From assembly GCA_022844135.1 (NCBI GenBank), contig JALHMG010000014.1:5555-69554 (forward strand): 64,000 nt of DNA. The letters are read 5' to 3'. Under the pieces are notes generated by a model. That model worked only from the letters and a program-made list of their open reading frames with translations. It was not told the origin of the DNA and did no database searches. Below, piece after piece: positions 27,047 through 35,602 of the stretch. Numbering within the stretch: the first letter of the stretch is position 1; every line of letters begins with the position of its first letter. The DNA comes from Lysobacterales bacterium. GTDB lineage: Bacteria > Pseudomonadota > Gammaproteobacteria > Xanthomonadales > SZUA-5. Position numbers and translations under genes: made by a program.

Positions 27047-27649
27047 CTATTCCCCCACAAACCCGTCCTGCAAGGCATCCAGCGCCTGCGCGCCGAGCTT
27101 GCCCAGATCGGGTCGGCCGTCGTTGGCGAACCAATGGCGCATGGTGGCGCGGATCACGCCGATCGCGGCGCCAGCGAGCATCTGCGCGCGCAGCTCGGCA
27201 TTCGGGCTGCCCTTGAATCGCTTGGCGAAGGTTCGCGCCATCGCCTGCTCCCAATCCTGATCGATCTCGTGCTCCCGGGCGATCAGCGATGGAACGCTCT
27301 GAACCAGGCGCTGTTGCGCCAGTAACCGCTCGCGGTTCGCCGCGTATTCGCGCGCCATCAGTTGCGCAATGGCGCGCAGCGAGGTGAACGGACTCTCGCC
27401 CTGCGGCGCGCCTTCCAGCAACTCCAGGAACCGTTCAAGCCGCTCAGCGCGATGGGGAAACGCCAGCGCTTCCTTGTTGCCGAAGTAGCGGAAGAAGGTG
27501 CGGCGGCTGATGCCGACATCGGCACAGATATCGTCGATGGTCGTGAGCTCGAAGCCATCGCGATGGAAACGCCGGTTCGCGGCACGCACCAATGCTCGAC
27601 GGGTGGCGTCCTTTTTCGACTCACGCAATTTCGTGGGTGACTTTGTCAT
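27047..27649 (-). CDS. TetR-family transcriptional regulator next to the lipid synthase
   Basis: 200 residues from ATG 27649; an in-frame TTG ten codons upstream is less likely. The N-terminal HTH is clear: AANRRFHRDGFELTTIDDIC, then ADVGISRRTFFRYFGNKEAL. The C-terminal part is an all-alpha ligand domain of the TetR_C group (RAIAQLMAREYAANRERLLA ... RATMRHWFANDG). The gene diverges from pfaD with only about 80 bp between the starts, including a perfect 13-bp palindrome. It is therefore the likely repressor of the pfa cluster; the inducer is unknown (acyl-CoA or fatty acid would fit TetR relatives in lipid metabolism). Confidence 0.9.
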   Translation of the reverse strand: MTKSPTKLRESKKDATRRALVRAANRRFHRDGFELTTIDDICADVGISRRTFFRYFGNKEALAFPHRAERLERFLELLEGAPQGESPFTSLRAIAQLMAREYAANRERLLAQQRLVQSVPSLIAREHEIDQDWEQAMARTFAKRFKGSPNAELRAQMLAGAAIGVIRATMRHWFANDGRPDLGKLGAQALDALQDGFVGE

Positions 27650-27682
27650 GCGGGGAGCATATAAGGCACGACGATACAAACT

Positions 27683-27695
27683 GCCACTCAGTGGC
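27683..27695. promoter_or_regulatory. Candidate TetR operator in the tetR-pfaD divergent region
   Basis: GCCACTCAGTGGC is a 6+1+6 palindrome. A related half-site (CTCAGTGCCAC) lies 13 bp further on, near 27704-27714. Both sit in the ~80-bp space between the divergent tetR and pfaD starts, where a self-regulating TetR operator is expected. The assignment is positional. Confidence 0.5.
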
Positions 27696-27729
27696 GTTTT
27701 GCCCTCAGTGCCACATTTCGAGCGCTCAC

Positions 27730-29307
27730 TTGCCAGACGATTTCTCTTCCGCGAATCAAAAGCCGCCGCTTACAACCGCATTCATCCCCCGGGCGATCGC
27801 CCACGTTGCGGCGCAGCCGCGCGAGACGGTGCGTGTAATCCGCAGCCGCGCCAATGGCGGAATCGGCGTGGCATTGGAAAACGCCAAGCTGGATGACGCC
27901 GATACGATCGGCACTCTGCCGCCACTGTATCCAGAGTGGCTCGGGCACCGTGGCTTTGCCAGCAAATTCGGCACGCGTTTCGCATACGTCGGCGGCGCGA
28001 TGGCCAATGGCATCGCCACCACTCGCATGGTCATCGAACTGGCGCGCGCGGGGTGTTTGGGATTCTTCGGCGCCGCCGGATTGTCGTTATCGCGCATCGA
28101 GGCTGCCATCTTTGAACTGCGCTCGGCGTTAAGCGAACCGGCCCTGCCCTGGGGCGTGAACCTGATCCACAGTCCAGCCGAGCCGGAGCATGAGGCTGCA
28201 GTTGCCGACTTGCTGATCCGAACCGATGTTCGCTGCGTCGAGGCTTCGGCTTATCTGCGACTCACGCCAGCGGTGGTGCGGTACGCCTGCAGCGGACTGA
28301 CGCTCGGCAACGATGGGCGCGTACAGCGACGCAATCGCGTCATCGCCAAAGTGTCGCGCACCGAAGTGGCCAGGCAATTCCTGTCTCCGCCGCCGGCCGC
28401 CATTCTCGATGCGCTGCGCGTCCATGGCGGGCTGACGCCTGAGGAAGTGAAACTCGCCGCGCAGCTGCCGCTGGTGGAAGACATTACCTGCGAAGCGGAC
28501 TCCGGCGGGCATACCGACAACCGGCCATTGTCCGTTCTGCTGCCGGAAATCGCCGCGTTGTGCGCCCGCTTAGGGTGCGATGCCCGCGTCGGCGCCGCAG
28601 GTGGCCTTGGCACACCCGCGGCGGTCGCAGCCGCGTTCGCGCTAGGCGCCGATTACGTGCAAACAGGGTCGATCAATCAGAGTTGCATCGAAAGCGGCTT
28701 GTCTGCCAGCGCACGCGCGCAACTGGCCCAGGCCGATATGGCCGATGTCGCGATGGCGCCGGCGGCGGATATGTTCGAGATGGGCGTGGATGTGCAGGTC
28801 TTGCGCCGCGGCACGCTGTTCGCGCCGCGCGCGCGCAAGCTCTACGAGTTGTACCGCAGCTATCCCTCGCTCGCCGCGATCCCGCCCGAGGAGAGAGAGA
28901 AAGTCGAATCGACCTACTTGCGCGCAACGTTCGCGCAGGCCTGGGCATCGACGCGCGAGTTCTGGTCCAGGCGCGATCCGGAACAAGTCGCGCGTGCGGA
29001 GCGCGATCCCAGACATCAGATGGCCTTGGTGTTTCGCTCCTACCTTGGACTGGCGAGCCGCTGGGCCATCGATGGCTTGTCGGAGCGCAGCGCCGACTAC
29101 CAAATCTGGTGCGGACCGGCGATGGGCGCCTTCAATACCTGGGTCAAGGGCAGCTTTCTGGAGCCCGTCGAAAACCGCCGCGTCGCGCAGGTTGCGCTCA
29201 ATTTGCTGGAAGGCGCTGCCGCCATCGCGCGCGCACAGCAACTGCGTAGTTATGGCGTGCCGGTGCCGGCCAGTGCGTTCGACTATCGGCCGCGGGTGCT
29301 GGGGTAG
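27730..29307 (+). CDS. pfaD: PfaD-type enoyl reductase / nitronate monooxygenase-like protein of a PUFA synthase
   Basis: The protein is an FMN TIM-barrel of the PfaD family. Evidence is GGAMANGIATTRMVIELARA, LGFFGAAGLSLSRIEAAIFE, NLIHSPAEPEHE, EADSGGHTDNRPLSVLLPEI, GLGTPAAVAAAFALGADYVQ, TGSINQSCIESG and the PfaD tail DYQIWCGPAMGAFNTWVKGS. PfaD is the trans-acting enoyl reductase of polyunsaturated fatty acid synthases. The first ATG in frame (27592) lies inside the tetR gene, so I favour the TTG at 27730 (525 residues). A GTG near 27829 is also possible, so the start is uncertain. It is followed by pfaA after 136 bp of repeats. Confidence 0.88.
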   Translation: MPDDFSSANQKPPLTTAFIPRAIAHVAAQPRETVRVIRSRANGGIGVALENAKLDDADTIGTLPPLYPEWLGHRGFASKFGTRFAYVGGAMANGIATTRMVIELARAGCLGFFGAAGLSLSRIEAAIFELRSALSEPALPWGVNLIHSPAEPEHEAAVADLLIRTDVRCVEASAYLRLTPAVVRYACSGLTLGNDGRVQRRNRVIAKVSRTEVARQFLSPPPAAILDALRVHGGLTPEEVKLAAQLPLVEDITCEADSGGHTDNRPLSVLLPEIAALCARLGCDARVGAAGGLGTPAAVAAAFALGADYVQTGSINQSCIESGLSASARAQLAQADMADVAMAPAADMFEMGVDVQVLRRGTLFAPRARKLYELYRSYPSLAAIPPEEREKVESTYLRATFAQAWASTREFWSRRDPEQVARAERDPRHQMALVFRSYLGLASRWAIDGLSERSADYQIWCGPAMGAFNTWVKGSFLEPVENRRVAQVALNLLEGAAAIARAQQLRSYGVPVPASAFDYRPRVLG

Positions 29308-29315
29308 CTGGTGAT

Positions 29316-29343
29316 TGGTTGTTGGTTCTTGGTTCGTGGTTCC
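29316..29343. repeat. (TGGTTNN)4 heptanucleotide array after pfaD
   Basis: Four tandem heptamers, TGGTTGT, TGGTTCT, TGGTTCG and TGGTTCC, start 9 bp after the pfaD stop. Bases 29317-29330 are a perfect 14-bp inverted repeat of 29413-29426. Confidence 0.85.
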
Positions 29344-29413
29344 CACGAACTGTTTGCAGAGATCTTGCGCCTGGAGTGCTCTGAGCCAATTGCCGAACGC
29401 CAAACGAGAACGA

Positions 29414-29434
29414 AGAACCAACAACCGAGAACCA
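29414..29434. repeat. Inverted heptanucleotide array before pfaA
   Basis: AGAACCA, ACAACCG and AGAACCA in tandem are the reverse complement of TGGTTNN-type units. They end 10 bp before the pfaA ATG (29444), so the ribosome-binding region of pfaA is formed by repeat sequence. With the 29316 array they could fold into a stem-loop. Confidence 0.8.
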
Positions 29435-29443
29435 ACAAAAGCC

Positions 29444-32400
29444 ATGCACGAACCCATCGCCATCGTCGGCTTGAGCGCCCTCTTCCCCGGTTCGTCCGAT
29501 GTCACCGGCTTCTGGCGCGACATCCTCGCCGGGAAGGACTTACTGACGGACGTGCCGGCGACGCATTGGCGTATCGAGGATTATTACGACGCCGATCCAA
29601 ACGCGCCGGACAAAACCTATGCGAAACGCGGCGGGTTTTTGCGCCCGGTGGATTTCGACGCGCTTGGATTTGGCGTGCCGCCCTCGACATTGCCCGCCAC
29701 CGACACCTCACAATTGCTCGCGCTGATCGTTGCGCAGACGGTATTGCAGGATGCAGTCCGGGAGCGCTTCGAGACCATGGACCGCTCGCGAGTGTCGGTG
29801 ATCCTGGGCGTGACCAGCGCGCAGGAACTGCTGTTCTCGCTGGTATCGAGATTGCAAAAGCCGGTGTGGGTAAAGGCGTTGCGCGAAAGCGGTTTGCCAG
29901 AAGACGAGGTCCAGGCGGCCTGTGCGCGTATCGCCGCGCAGTATGTGCCGTGGCAGGAAGCCAGCTTCCCGGGTTTGCTCGGCAACGTTGTCGCCGGACG
30001 CATCGCCAACCGACTCAATCTGGGCGGCACCAATTGCGTTACCGACGCGGCATGCGCATCGAGCCTTAGCGCTCTCTCGATGGCAGTGGCCGAGTTGCAG
30101 CTTGGCCATAGCGATCTGGCGATCGCTGGCGGCGTCGATACGCTCAACGACATCTTCATGTACCTGTGCTTCTCAAAAACACCGGCGCTGTCGCCCAGCG
30201 GCGACTGCCGCCCGTTCAGCGACAAAGCCGACGGCACCATGCTGGGCGAAGGTCTGGGCATGCTGGCGCTCAAGCGCCTTGGCGATGCCGAACGCGATGG
30301 CGATCGCATTTATGCGCTGCTGCGCAGCGTCGGATCAGGCAGCGATGGCCGATCCAAGAGTGTCTACGCTCCGGTTCCTGAGGGTCAGGCGCGAGCCTTG
30401 AATCGCGCCTACGAGGCGGCCGGCTTCAGCCCTCGCAGCGTCGAACTGGTCGAGGCGCATGGCACCGGCACCAAAGCTGGCGATATTGCCGAGTTCGATG
30501 GACTGCGCAGTGTGTTCGCCATCGGTGCCGATCGGCAGTGGTGCGCGCTCGGTTCGGTGAAGAGTCAGATCGGGCATACCAAGGCGGCAGCGGGCGCCGC
30601 CGGTTTGATCAAAGCAGTGCTCGCGCTGCAGCACAAAACGCTGCCTCCAACGATCAAGATCGACCGACCAGATCCACGCCTGGAAATCGAACAGAGCCCG
30701 TTTTATCTGAACACGCGGGCGCGCCCGTGGGTACGCGGCAACGACCATCCGCGCCGCGCGGCGGTCAGTTCCTTTGGCTTCGGCGGCTCGAACTTCCATG
30801 CAACGCTGGAAGAGTATCGCGGCGAGTTGCGCGCCGAGCGCCTGCCGGTGCATGCCCACGATCTGGTGCTGTTCGGCGCCGAAACGGCGGACGATCTGCT
30901 CGCCGCTGCCCGCGAAGCCTTGAGCGCCGAATTGCCGCTGCCGCAGATCGCAACACGCAGCCGCGAGCGCTGGCAAAGCACGGCACGACATCGCCTGGCG
31001 ATCGTGGCCAGCGACACCACGCAATTGCGCGACCGGTTGAACCGGGCCGCGACCCGACTATCGGCGGCGCCGACAAGCGCGTTTACGCTCGACGGGGCGA
31101 GCTACGGCGTGGGTGCCGTGGAAGGCAAAGTGGCCTTCCTTTTCCCCGGTCAGGGCAGCCAATATCTCAATATGGGCGCAGCGCTGGCGATGCAGTTCGA
31201 CGCTGCGATGGCGGCGTGGGATCTCAGCGCCGAGGTCTCCAACGCTTGGTCCGCGGGCGAACGGCTGCATCAGATCGTGTTTCCGATGCCTGTTTTCGAC
31301 GATGCGTCGCTCGCCAGCCAACGCCAACGCCTGACCGCAACCGAATGGGCGCAACCGGCACTCGCCGCACACGCTCTGGCGCTGCTGGCGATCCTGCGCG
31401 ACCTGGGACTGGAGGCCGCGATGACCGCGGGCCATAGCTTCGGCGAGTTGACAGCCTTGCACGCCGCTGGCGCGTTCGATGCCGAGACCCTGTTGCGTTT
31501 GGCGCGCGCACGCGGCGAGTCGATGCGCAATGCGGCTACAACACCGGGCACGATGACTGCCGTCTCAACTGACATCGAAGTTGTGCGTACGGTACTGGCG
31601 GAACTCGGCAATCAGGCGGTGATCGCCAATCACAACGCGCCGCAACAAGTGGTCATTTCCGGATCGACGATTGCGATCGAAGCCGCAGAGGCTAGTCTGC
31701 GAGCAAAAGGCATCGGCTATAGCCGGCTGTCTGTTGCCAGCGCTTTTCACTCGCCGATTGTGGCCGCCGCGAGCGTCGAATTTGCGCAAGCCCTGGCGAC
31801 TGCACGCGTCGCCCATCTCAGCATGCCGGTTTACGCCAACGGCACCGCCCTGCCCTACAGCGATTCCTCGGTCTGCGACGCACTGGCGCAGCAGCTGCAG
31901 CGCCCGGTGCGCTTCGTCGAAGCGATCGAGAACATGTATGCGGACGACGCGCGGGTTTTTGTGGAAGTCGGGCCGGGCAGCGTGTTAAGCGGTTTGTGCG
32001 GCGCCATCCTGGGCGACCGGCCGCACCATGCCGTTGCGCTCGATCGCAAAGGCGCCAGCGGTTTAGAGGCGTTCCTGTCTGGCCTCGCGCAACTGGCTGC
32101 GCTTGGCGTACCGCTACGCGCAGCGCGATTGTTTGCCGATGTGCGTACGCCCGCCGCCGCGCCTCGACCTAAACACGCCGTCGCGATTTCCGGCAGCAAT
32201 GTAGGTAAGCCTTATCCGCCCGCCGATGGCCAATGGCCGCCTCCCAATCCGCCGCGTTCGGTCTCGGTGTCTGAACCGCGACGCCCTGACGAGCGCGCCG
32301 CGCCTGCGGCGCGGGCCGCGGCGGCCGCACCCGACCAGCCCTCCCAATCGCATCACCTCACGACCCACGCAACCATGCCCTCAACAATCGACAGCAACTG

Positions 32401-35400
32401 GCTGAGCACTTTCCAGGCGTTGCAGCAGCAAACCGCCGCCGCTCACGAGTCGTATCAGCGCGCGCTGACCGAGAGCCACACAGCGTACCTGCGCGTTGCC
32501 GAAACGGCCCTCGCCGGCTTGAGCGGCATGCTCGGCGGCGCAAGCGTCAGCGCGGTTCCTGGACTGGAAGCCGATTTACGCCAGACCACATCGGCGCCGC
32601 AAATTTCGACCAACCGTTTATCGCCAGCGATTGCGCCAGCGCCGGCGCAATCGACGTTTCCGACTGAAGCCTCCGCATCGGCCTTACAAAACGCAGCTAC
32701 TGCACCAGCGGCCCCTGTCGTAACGGGGACTGCGGTCGAAGGCGGTGCGTCGCTCGCCACGTTGCTGCTGCAAATCGTCGCCGACAAGACCGGTTATCCA
32801 GTCGACATGCTCAATCCAGGGATGGACCTTGAGGGCGATCTTGGCGTCGATTCGATCAAGCGCGTCGAAATCCTCGCCGCCATCGACGAGCGCGCGCCGC
32901 ATCTGCCAAAGGTCGATCGCACGCGCCTGGGGTCGATGCGCACACTGGCGGAAATCGTCACCGCACTCGAGGTCGCGCAACCGGCCGGAGGCGATGCGAA
33001 GACTCAAGGGCAGGGCGCGCAAAAGCCAGCTGCAAAAAATGCCGGCAATACATCGCTGCAGACCTCCGAGCCGCTGGCTGACTTGATGCTCAAAGTCGTC
33101 GCCGACAAGACCGGCTATCCGGTCGACATGCTGAATCTCGACATGGATCTTGAAGGCGATCTTGGGGTCGATTCGATCAAACGCGTGGAGATTCTCGCCG
33201 CCATCGACGAGCGAGCGCCGCAGTTGCCCAAAGTCGATCGCTCGCGCCTCGGCGCCATGCGCACGCTCGCCCAGATCGTCGCTGCGCTCGGTGGCGCCGC
33301 GCTCAATGGCGCTGCGCAAGATCCCAACAGTCAGCCGCAAGTGCAACCGCCAACCGGAAAGCAGCAGCCAGGCGCCCTGGGACGATTCGAGCTCGAACTG
33401 ATTCCGGCGCCGCCCTCAGGTTTGGCCATGCCCGGCCTGCTCAGCGGCGAGCCCGTGTGGATCGTGGGCGAGTCCGCGCTGGCCCAAGCGCTGGCTTCTG
33501 AGTTGGCGCAACGCGGCGTGGACGCCACAGCGGCTCAGCGCTTGCCAAAAGACGCGCGGGCCTGCGTGTACATTGCATCGCGCGAGTACACCGGTGTCGA
33601 CGCCGCAATGCGCGTCAGCACCGACGCTTTTGCTGTCGCGCGCGCACTGGCGCCGCAGCTGTCGGAACGGCCGGGCCTGTTCGTCACCGTCCAGGACACC
33701 GGCGCGTTTGGCTTCGAGCGTACGCCGGCGCACGCCGAGTGGGCCGCCGGCTTGGCGGCGCTGATCAAGACCTGCGCGCTCGAATGGCCGCAGACAGCGG
33801 TCAAGGCCATCGATCTCGGATTTGGCGAACACGACGATCTCGCCGCAGCGCGCGCAATCGCCGATGAATTGCTGACCGGCGGCGGCGAGATCGAGGTTGC
33901 GCTGGGCGCTGGCGGGCGACGCACCCTGCGCAGCGTTGCCCGCCCGGCGCGCGCCGATTCGCCGCTGATCGCGCCTGAGGATGTCATCGTCGTATCCGGC
34001 GGCGCGCGTGGCGTGACGGCCGCCTGCTTGGTCGAGTGGGCCAGAACCACGCCCGCGCAATTCGTGCTGCTTGGGCGTACCGAACTGATCGAAGAGCCGG
34101 CCGAACAGAACGCCATCGCCGATGCCGATCTTGGCACGGCGCTGCTCGCTGCCGCCCGCAGCCGCGGCGAGACCTGGACGCCCGCGCAGCTCTCCGCTCG
34201 CGTGCACGCTGTGCAAGCGGCGCGCGACGTGCGCCGGACACTGGCGGCGCTCAAGGCGCTTGGCGCCGGTGCGCACTACCGAGCCGTGCCCATCGAGGAC
34301 CGCGAGCGCGTCGCTCAGGCGCTGGCGCAGGTACGCGCCGAACTGGGACCCATCCGCGGCGTAATCCACGCGGCTGGCGTGCTCGCCGATAAGCGCATCG
34401 CCGAGAAAACCGATGCGCAGTTCGCCAGTGTATTCGGCACCAAAGTGAACGGGCTGCGGGCATTGCTCGATGCCACCCGCGAGGATCCGCTAAAGCTCCT
34501 GGTGGCGTTTTCGTCCGTTTCGGCACGCTGCGGAAACGCCGGCCAAGCCGACTATGCGATGGCCAATGAAGTGTTGAATAAGGTGCTTCAGAGCGAAAAG
34601 CGGCGACGTCCGGACTTGCGCGTCAAGGCGCTCGCATGGGGACCGTGGGAAGGCGGCATGGTCAGTCCGGGTCTGCGCGATCGATTCGCCGCGCTCGGCG
34701 TGCCGATGATTGCGCTGCCCGCAGGCGCGCACATGTTCGCCCAGGAGATGGCCGACGCTGGTGCACTGGAGCTGGTGCTGGGCGGCGAGCCGCGTGTGCA
34801 GGCGCTGCTGTCGAGTGGATCGCAGGCACGCGTCGATGCATTGGAGATTCGTGTCGATTGCAGCAGCCATCCGTGGTTGGCCGGACACAGCATGGCCGGC
34901 ATGCCGGTACTGCCGGTTGCGCTGATCGCCGAATGGATGGCGCGCGCGGTGCGCAGTTGGCGACCTGGACTGCAACTGCTCGCGTTGCACGAACTCAAGG
35001 TGCTCAAGGGCATCCGATTGCGCGGCTTCGAGAACGGCGGCGACCGATTGCGCATCGAAGGTACGCCGCACGCCCCGCGCGCCATGCAGCTGCGCGTACT
35101 CGGGGCGCGCGGCGAGGTGCATTACAGTGCGCGCGCCGAACTCGGCGACGCGCCGCTGCTCACGGCGCCGGGGCTGCCGGCCCTCAAACTCGATCTTTGG
35201 CACGGCGCGCCGCTGTACGAGCACTTGTTGTTCCATCGCGACAGCTTCGAACTGATCGAACGTGTCGACGGCGTGTCCGATGTCGGCATTGCGGCGCAAT
35301 TGCGTGGCATGGACGTGGCACGCTGGACGGACGAAAGCTGGCACCTTGATGCCGCCGCCATCGATGGCGGTCTGCAGATGGCAGTGCTGTACGGACAGCG

Positions 35401-35602
35401 CATGCTCGGCGGCCCCAATCTGCCGACCTCGATTGCCGAAGTCCGCTGTCACGCTGCGCCCTGCGCCGGTCCGGTCCAGGCCGTGGCCACCAGTCGTCAG
35501 GTCACTGCGACGGCAACCACAATGGACATCGTGTTCGCCGACGCGCGCGGCCAACGCATCGCCGAGCTGATTGGCGTACAGAATCACGCGCTGCCGGCAT
35601 GA
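29444..35602 (+). CDS. pfaA: PfaA-type polyketide/PUFA synthase subunit (KS-AT-ACP-ACP-KR-DH)
   Basis: 2052 residues from ATG 29444 (MHEPIAIVGLSALFPGS). KS 1-465: active Cys in TDAACASSLSALS, His in EAHGTGTKAGD and GSVKSQIGHTKAAAG. AT from ~559: AFLFPGQGSQYLNMG, AGHSFGEL (Ser ~663) and SAFHSPIV. After a Pro/Ala-rich linker come two ACPs with the Pfa motif LGVDSIKRVEIL (Ser ~1137 and ~1244). KR ~1513-1735: VVSGGARGVTAACLVEWA, VIHAAGVLADKRI, FSSVSARCGNAGQADYAMAN. A C-terminal PKS-type DH has both catalytic motifs, HSMAGMPVLP (HxxxGxxxxP) and DGGLQ. It should build a long-chain acyl group on its tandem ACPs with PfaC and PfaD. Its TGA overlaps the pfaC ATG. EPA/DHA synthases usually have 4-9 ACPs. 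Confidence 0.93.
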   Translation: MHEPIAIVGLSALFPGSSDVTGFWRDILAGKDLLTDVPATHWRIEDYYDADPNAPDKTYAKRGGFLRPVDFDALGFGVPPSTLPATDTSQLLALIVAQTVLQDAVRERFETMDRSRVSVILGVTSAQELLFSLVSRLQKPVWVKALRESGLPEDEVQAACARIAAQYVPWQEASFPGLLGNVVAGRIANRLNLGGTNCVTDAACASSLSALSMAVAELQLGHSDLAIAGGVDTLNDIFMYLCFSKTPALSPSGDCRPFSDKADGTMLGEGLGMLALKRLGDAERDGDRIYALLRSVGSGSDGRSKSVYAPVPEGQARALNRAYEAAGFSPRSVELVEAHGTGTKAGDIAEFDGLRSVFAIGADRQWCALGSVKSQIGHTKAAAGAAGLIKAVLALQHKTLPPTIKIDRPDPRLEIEQSPFYLNTRARPWVRGNDHPRRAAVSSFGFGGSNFHATLEEYRGELRAERLPVHAHDLVLFGAETADDLLAAAREALSAELPLPQIATRSRERWQSTARHRLAIVASDTTQLRDRLNRAATRLSAAPTSAFTLDGASYGVGAVEGKVAFLFPGQGSQYLNMGAALAMQFDAAMAAWDLSAEVSNAWSAGERLHQIVFPMPVFDDASLASQRQRLTATEWAQPALAAHALALLAILRDLGLEAAMTAGHSFGELTALHAAGAFDAETLLRLARARGESMRNAATTPGTMTAVSTDIEVVRTVLAELGNQAVIANHNAPQQVVISGSTIAIEAAEASLRAKGIGYSRLSVASAFHSPIVAAASVEFAQALATARVAHLSMPVYANGTALPYSDSSVCDALAQQLQRPVRFVEAIENMYADDARVFVEVGPGSVLSGLCGAILGDRPHHAVALDRKGASGLEAFLSGLAQLAALGVPLRAARLFADVRTPAAAPRPKHAVAISGSNVGKPYPPADGQWPPPNPPRSVSVSEPRRPDERAAPAARAAAAAPDQPSQSHHLTTHATMPSTIDSNWLSTFQALQQQTAAAHESYQRALTESHTAYLRVAETALAGLSGMLGGASVSAVPGLEADLRQTTSAPQISTNRLSPAIAPAPAQSTFPTEASASALQNAATAPAAPVVTGTAVEGGASLATLLLQIVADKTGYPVDMLNPGMDLEGDLGVDSIKRVEILAAIDERAPHLPKVDRTRLGSMRTLAEIVTALEVAQPAGGDAKTQGQGAQKPAAKNAGNTSLQTSEPLADLMLKVVADKTGYPVDMLNLDMDLEGDLGVDSIKRVEILAAIDERAPQLPKVDRSRLGAMRTLAQIVAALGGAALNGAAQDPNSQPQVQPPTGKQQPGALGRFELELIPAPPSGLAMPGLLSGEPVWIVGESALAQALASELAQRGVDATAAQRLPKDARACVYIASREYTGVDAAMRVSTDAFAVARALAPQLSERPGLFVTVQDTGAFGFERTPAHAEWAAGLAALIKTCALEWPQTAVKAIDLGFGEHDDLAAARAIADELLTGGGEIEVALGAGGRRTLRSVARPARADSPLIAPEDVIVVSGGARGVTAACLVEWARTTPAQFVLLGRTELIEEPAEQNAIADADLGTALLAAARSRGETWTPAQLSARVHAVQAARDVRRTLAALKALGAGAHYRAVPIEDRERVAQALAQVRAELGPIRGVIHAAGVLADKRIAEKTDAQFASVFGTKVNGLRALLDATREDPLKLLVAFSSVSARCGNAGQADYAMANEVLNKVLQSEKRRRPDLRVKALAWGPWEGGMVSPGLRDRFAALGVPMIALPAGAHMFAQEMADAGALELVLGGEPRVQALLSSGSQARVDALEIRVDCSSHPWLAGHSMAGMPVLPVALIAEWMARAVRSWRPGLQLLALHELKVLKGIRLRGFENGGDRLRIEGTPHAPRAMQLRVLGARGEVHYSARAELGDAPLLTAPGLPALKLDLWHGAPLYEHLLFHRDSFELIERVDGVSDVGIAAQLRGMDVARWTDESWHLDAAAIDGGLQMAVLYGQRMLGGPNLPTSIAEVRCHAAPCAGPVQAVATSRQVTATATTMDIVFADARGQRIAELIGVQNHALPA

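Noticed and set aside
27592-27729. ATG 27592 as the pfaD start
   Set aside because: It lies inside the divergent tetR coding region, and the extra N-terminal residues (with three Cys, no homology I recognise) do not fit PfaD proteins.
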